Below, piece by piece: positions 63,204 through 64,000 of a stretch of 64,000 nucleotides of DNA. A program made the translations under genes and the position numbers. Every line of letters begins with the position of its first letter. Position 1 is the first letter of the stretch. The DNA lies in the NCBI RefSeq assembly GCF_003667575.1, contig NZ_RCUY01000002.1, positions 496,001 to 560,000 of the forward strand. Reading direction: 5' to 3'. Source of the DNA: Mycetocola lacteus (GTDB taxonomy: Bacteria > Actinomycetota > Actinomycetes > Actinomycetales > Microbacteriaceae). The notes below the pieces were generated by a model that was not told where the DNA came from, did no database searches, and worked only from the letters and a program-made list of their open reading frames with translations.

Positions 63204-64000
63204 TTAGATCGCGAGTTCCGGGCTGAGTCGCTTCATGGTCCATACCTTCTGGCGACCGGCAGCATAGGCGGAGATCGCGAAGCTGATCACCAGTAGTCCG
63301 ATCATATAGGCCAGGGCGATCCAGAAGCGGGCGTCGACGCCTCCGGTAATCAGCTGGCGCAGTCCGTTGACCACGTAGGTCGCGGGCATTACCGGGTGCA
63401 GGATCTGGAAGAAGCCGGGGGTGGTCTCCACCGGATAGGTTCCACCCGAGGAGCTCAGCTGCAGCATCAGCAGCACGAGGCTCACCACGCGGCCGGTCGC
63501 GCTCCCCAGCAGCACGATGAACATCTGCTGCAGCGCGAGGAACGCCAGGGTAGTCAGGTACATAAACGCCGCGGTGGCGACCCAGTAGACCGGCTGCAGA
63601 CCGATGCCGTAGACGAGCACCAGCATCATGATGACCACCTGGCCGAGGCCAATCGCGGCGGCCGGGATGAATCCGGTCAGTGCTGCACGCAGGCCCGAGG
63701 TGCGACCGGCGAGGGCGCGGGTGGGCAGGGCGCGGAGGATCAGCCAGGTGATCAGCGCACCCACGAAGGCTGCCAGGGCGATGAAGAAGGGCGCGAAGCC
63801 CTCACCAAAGCTGGCTGCCTTATTCTCGTTGGTGGTGGCCAGACCGACCGGGTTCGCAACCACGGGTGCTGTGCGATCGATGCGAGCGGTCGAGTAATCG
63901 GGCGCCTTTTCGGCACCCTCGCCCAGCTTGGTCGCCAGCTCGTCGCTACCCTCGGCAAGCTTCTGGGTGCCGTCGGTCAGGGTTTCGCCGCCGGTGGCGG
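63204..64000 (-). CDS. YhgE/Pip-family membrane protein, partial (N-terminus off the right edge)
   Basis: The minus-strand frame is open to base 64000. The visible 265 residues contain the end of a repeated coiled region (ETLTDGTQKLAEGSDELATKLGEGAEKAP) and then five or six membrane helices of the ABC-2-like C-terminal domain (YVVNGLRQLITGG, PVMPATYVVNGLR), typical of YhgE/Pip, named for phage infection protein in Lactococcus. The function is unclear: a phage receptor in some hosts, export or a type VII-linked role in others. Start not visible. Confidence 0.85.
   Translation of the reverse strand, partial: ATGGETLTDGTQKLAEGSDELATKLGEGAEKAPDYSTARIDRTAPVVANPVGLATTNENKAASFGEGFAPFFIALAAFVGALITWLILRALPTRALAGRTSGLRAALTGFIPAAAIGLGQVVIMMLVLVYGIGLQPVYWVATAAFMYLTTLAFLALQQMFIVLLGSATGRVVSLVLLMLQLSSSGGTYPVETTPGFFQILHPVMPATYVVNGLRQLITGGVDARFWIALAYMIGLLVISFAISAYAAGRQKVWTMKRLSPELAI

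Overview
The window is high-GC DNA from an actinobacterium, most likely a member of the Microbacteriaceae. The indications are the DUF3151 gene beside purA, the long-form argG, DtxR/IdeR-like iron boxes, a chromosomal SipW-type signal peptidase with alternate-signal-peptide substrates, sortase signals of LAxTG/LSxTG type, and the trpT-secE-nusG / rplK-rplA ribosomal neighbourhood. Genus level is inference only. Both ends cut genes: a GNAT acetyltransferase on the left and a YhgE/Pip-type membrane protein on the right.

Left part (1-10.1 kb). A lactonase-fold protein and a small Hpt-like protein that lacks the phosphorylatable His face an orphan OmpR-type response regulator. Upstream of that regulator lies the most distinctive locus. 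It runs on the minus strand: purA, a SipW-type signal peptidase (Ser/His/Asp), two TasA-like secreted proteins with the alternate signal peptide (GTLAYWTD, GTLAFWTD), and three further exported proteins. The last carries a C-terminal LSETG-type sorting signal. The last four genes overlap by 4 nt each. The two spacers around the first TasA-like gene carry three tandem dyads, a 50-bp direct repeat and a 15-bp inverted repeat. I read this as a dedicated surface-filament or matrix system.

10.1-23.2 kb. A visibly AT-richer 3.8-kb gene for a NACHT/STAND NTPase, a candidate anti-phage sensor, sits between the DUF3151 gene and argG. Next come a CPBP membrane protease and a hipBA toxin-antitoxin pair, bracketed by two nearly identical terminator palindromes. 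A four-gene osmoprotectant (OpuC-type) ABC importer and an FMN reductase follow.

23.2-31 kb. An iron-uptake locus behind a DtxR/IdeR-like box: an AraC regulator, a siderophore-interacting reductase, FepB/D/G/C-like transporter genes and an enterochelin esterase (Fes). No siderophore biosynthesis gene is present. A second iron locus at 50.5-53.7 kb has a binding protein and two permeases but no ATPase, so it may borrow one.

31-55.8 kb. Mostly stand-alone metabolic, repair and efflux genes: MFS/MerR, an AlkC-like glycosylase, a NUDIX hydrolase, a DEDDh exonuclease-BRCT fusion, DUF1349, an ABC exporter, a two-component system divergent from a MacB-like efflux pair, an MFS drug exporter with its MarR regulator, an orphan YqaJ nuclease, a VanX-like dipeptidase, and a large Ig-repeat surface protein ending in LADTG.

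55.8-64 kb. rplA and rplK, then an approximately 4-kb block (Abi_2/HEPN protein, MarR, aldo/keto reductase, luciferase-like oxidoreductase) that separates them from nusG, secE and tRNA-Trp, and finally a TetR regulator with the YhgE/Pip gene. Splitting the usual nusG-rplK-rplA order is unusual and points to an insertion.
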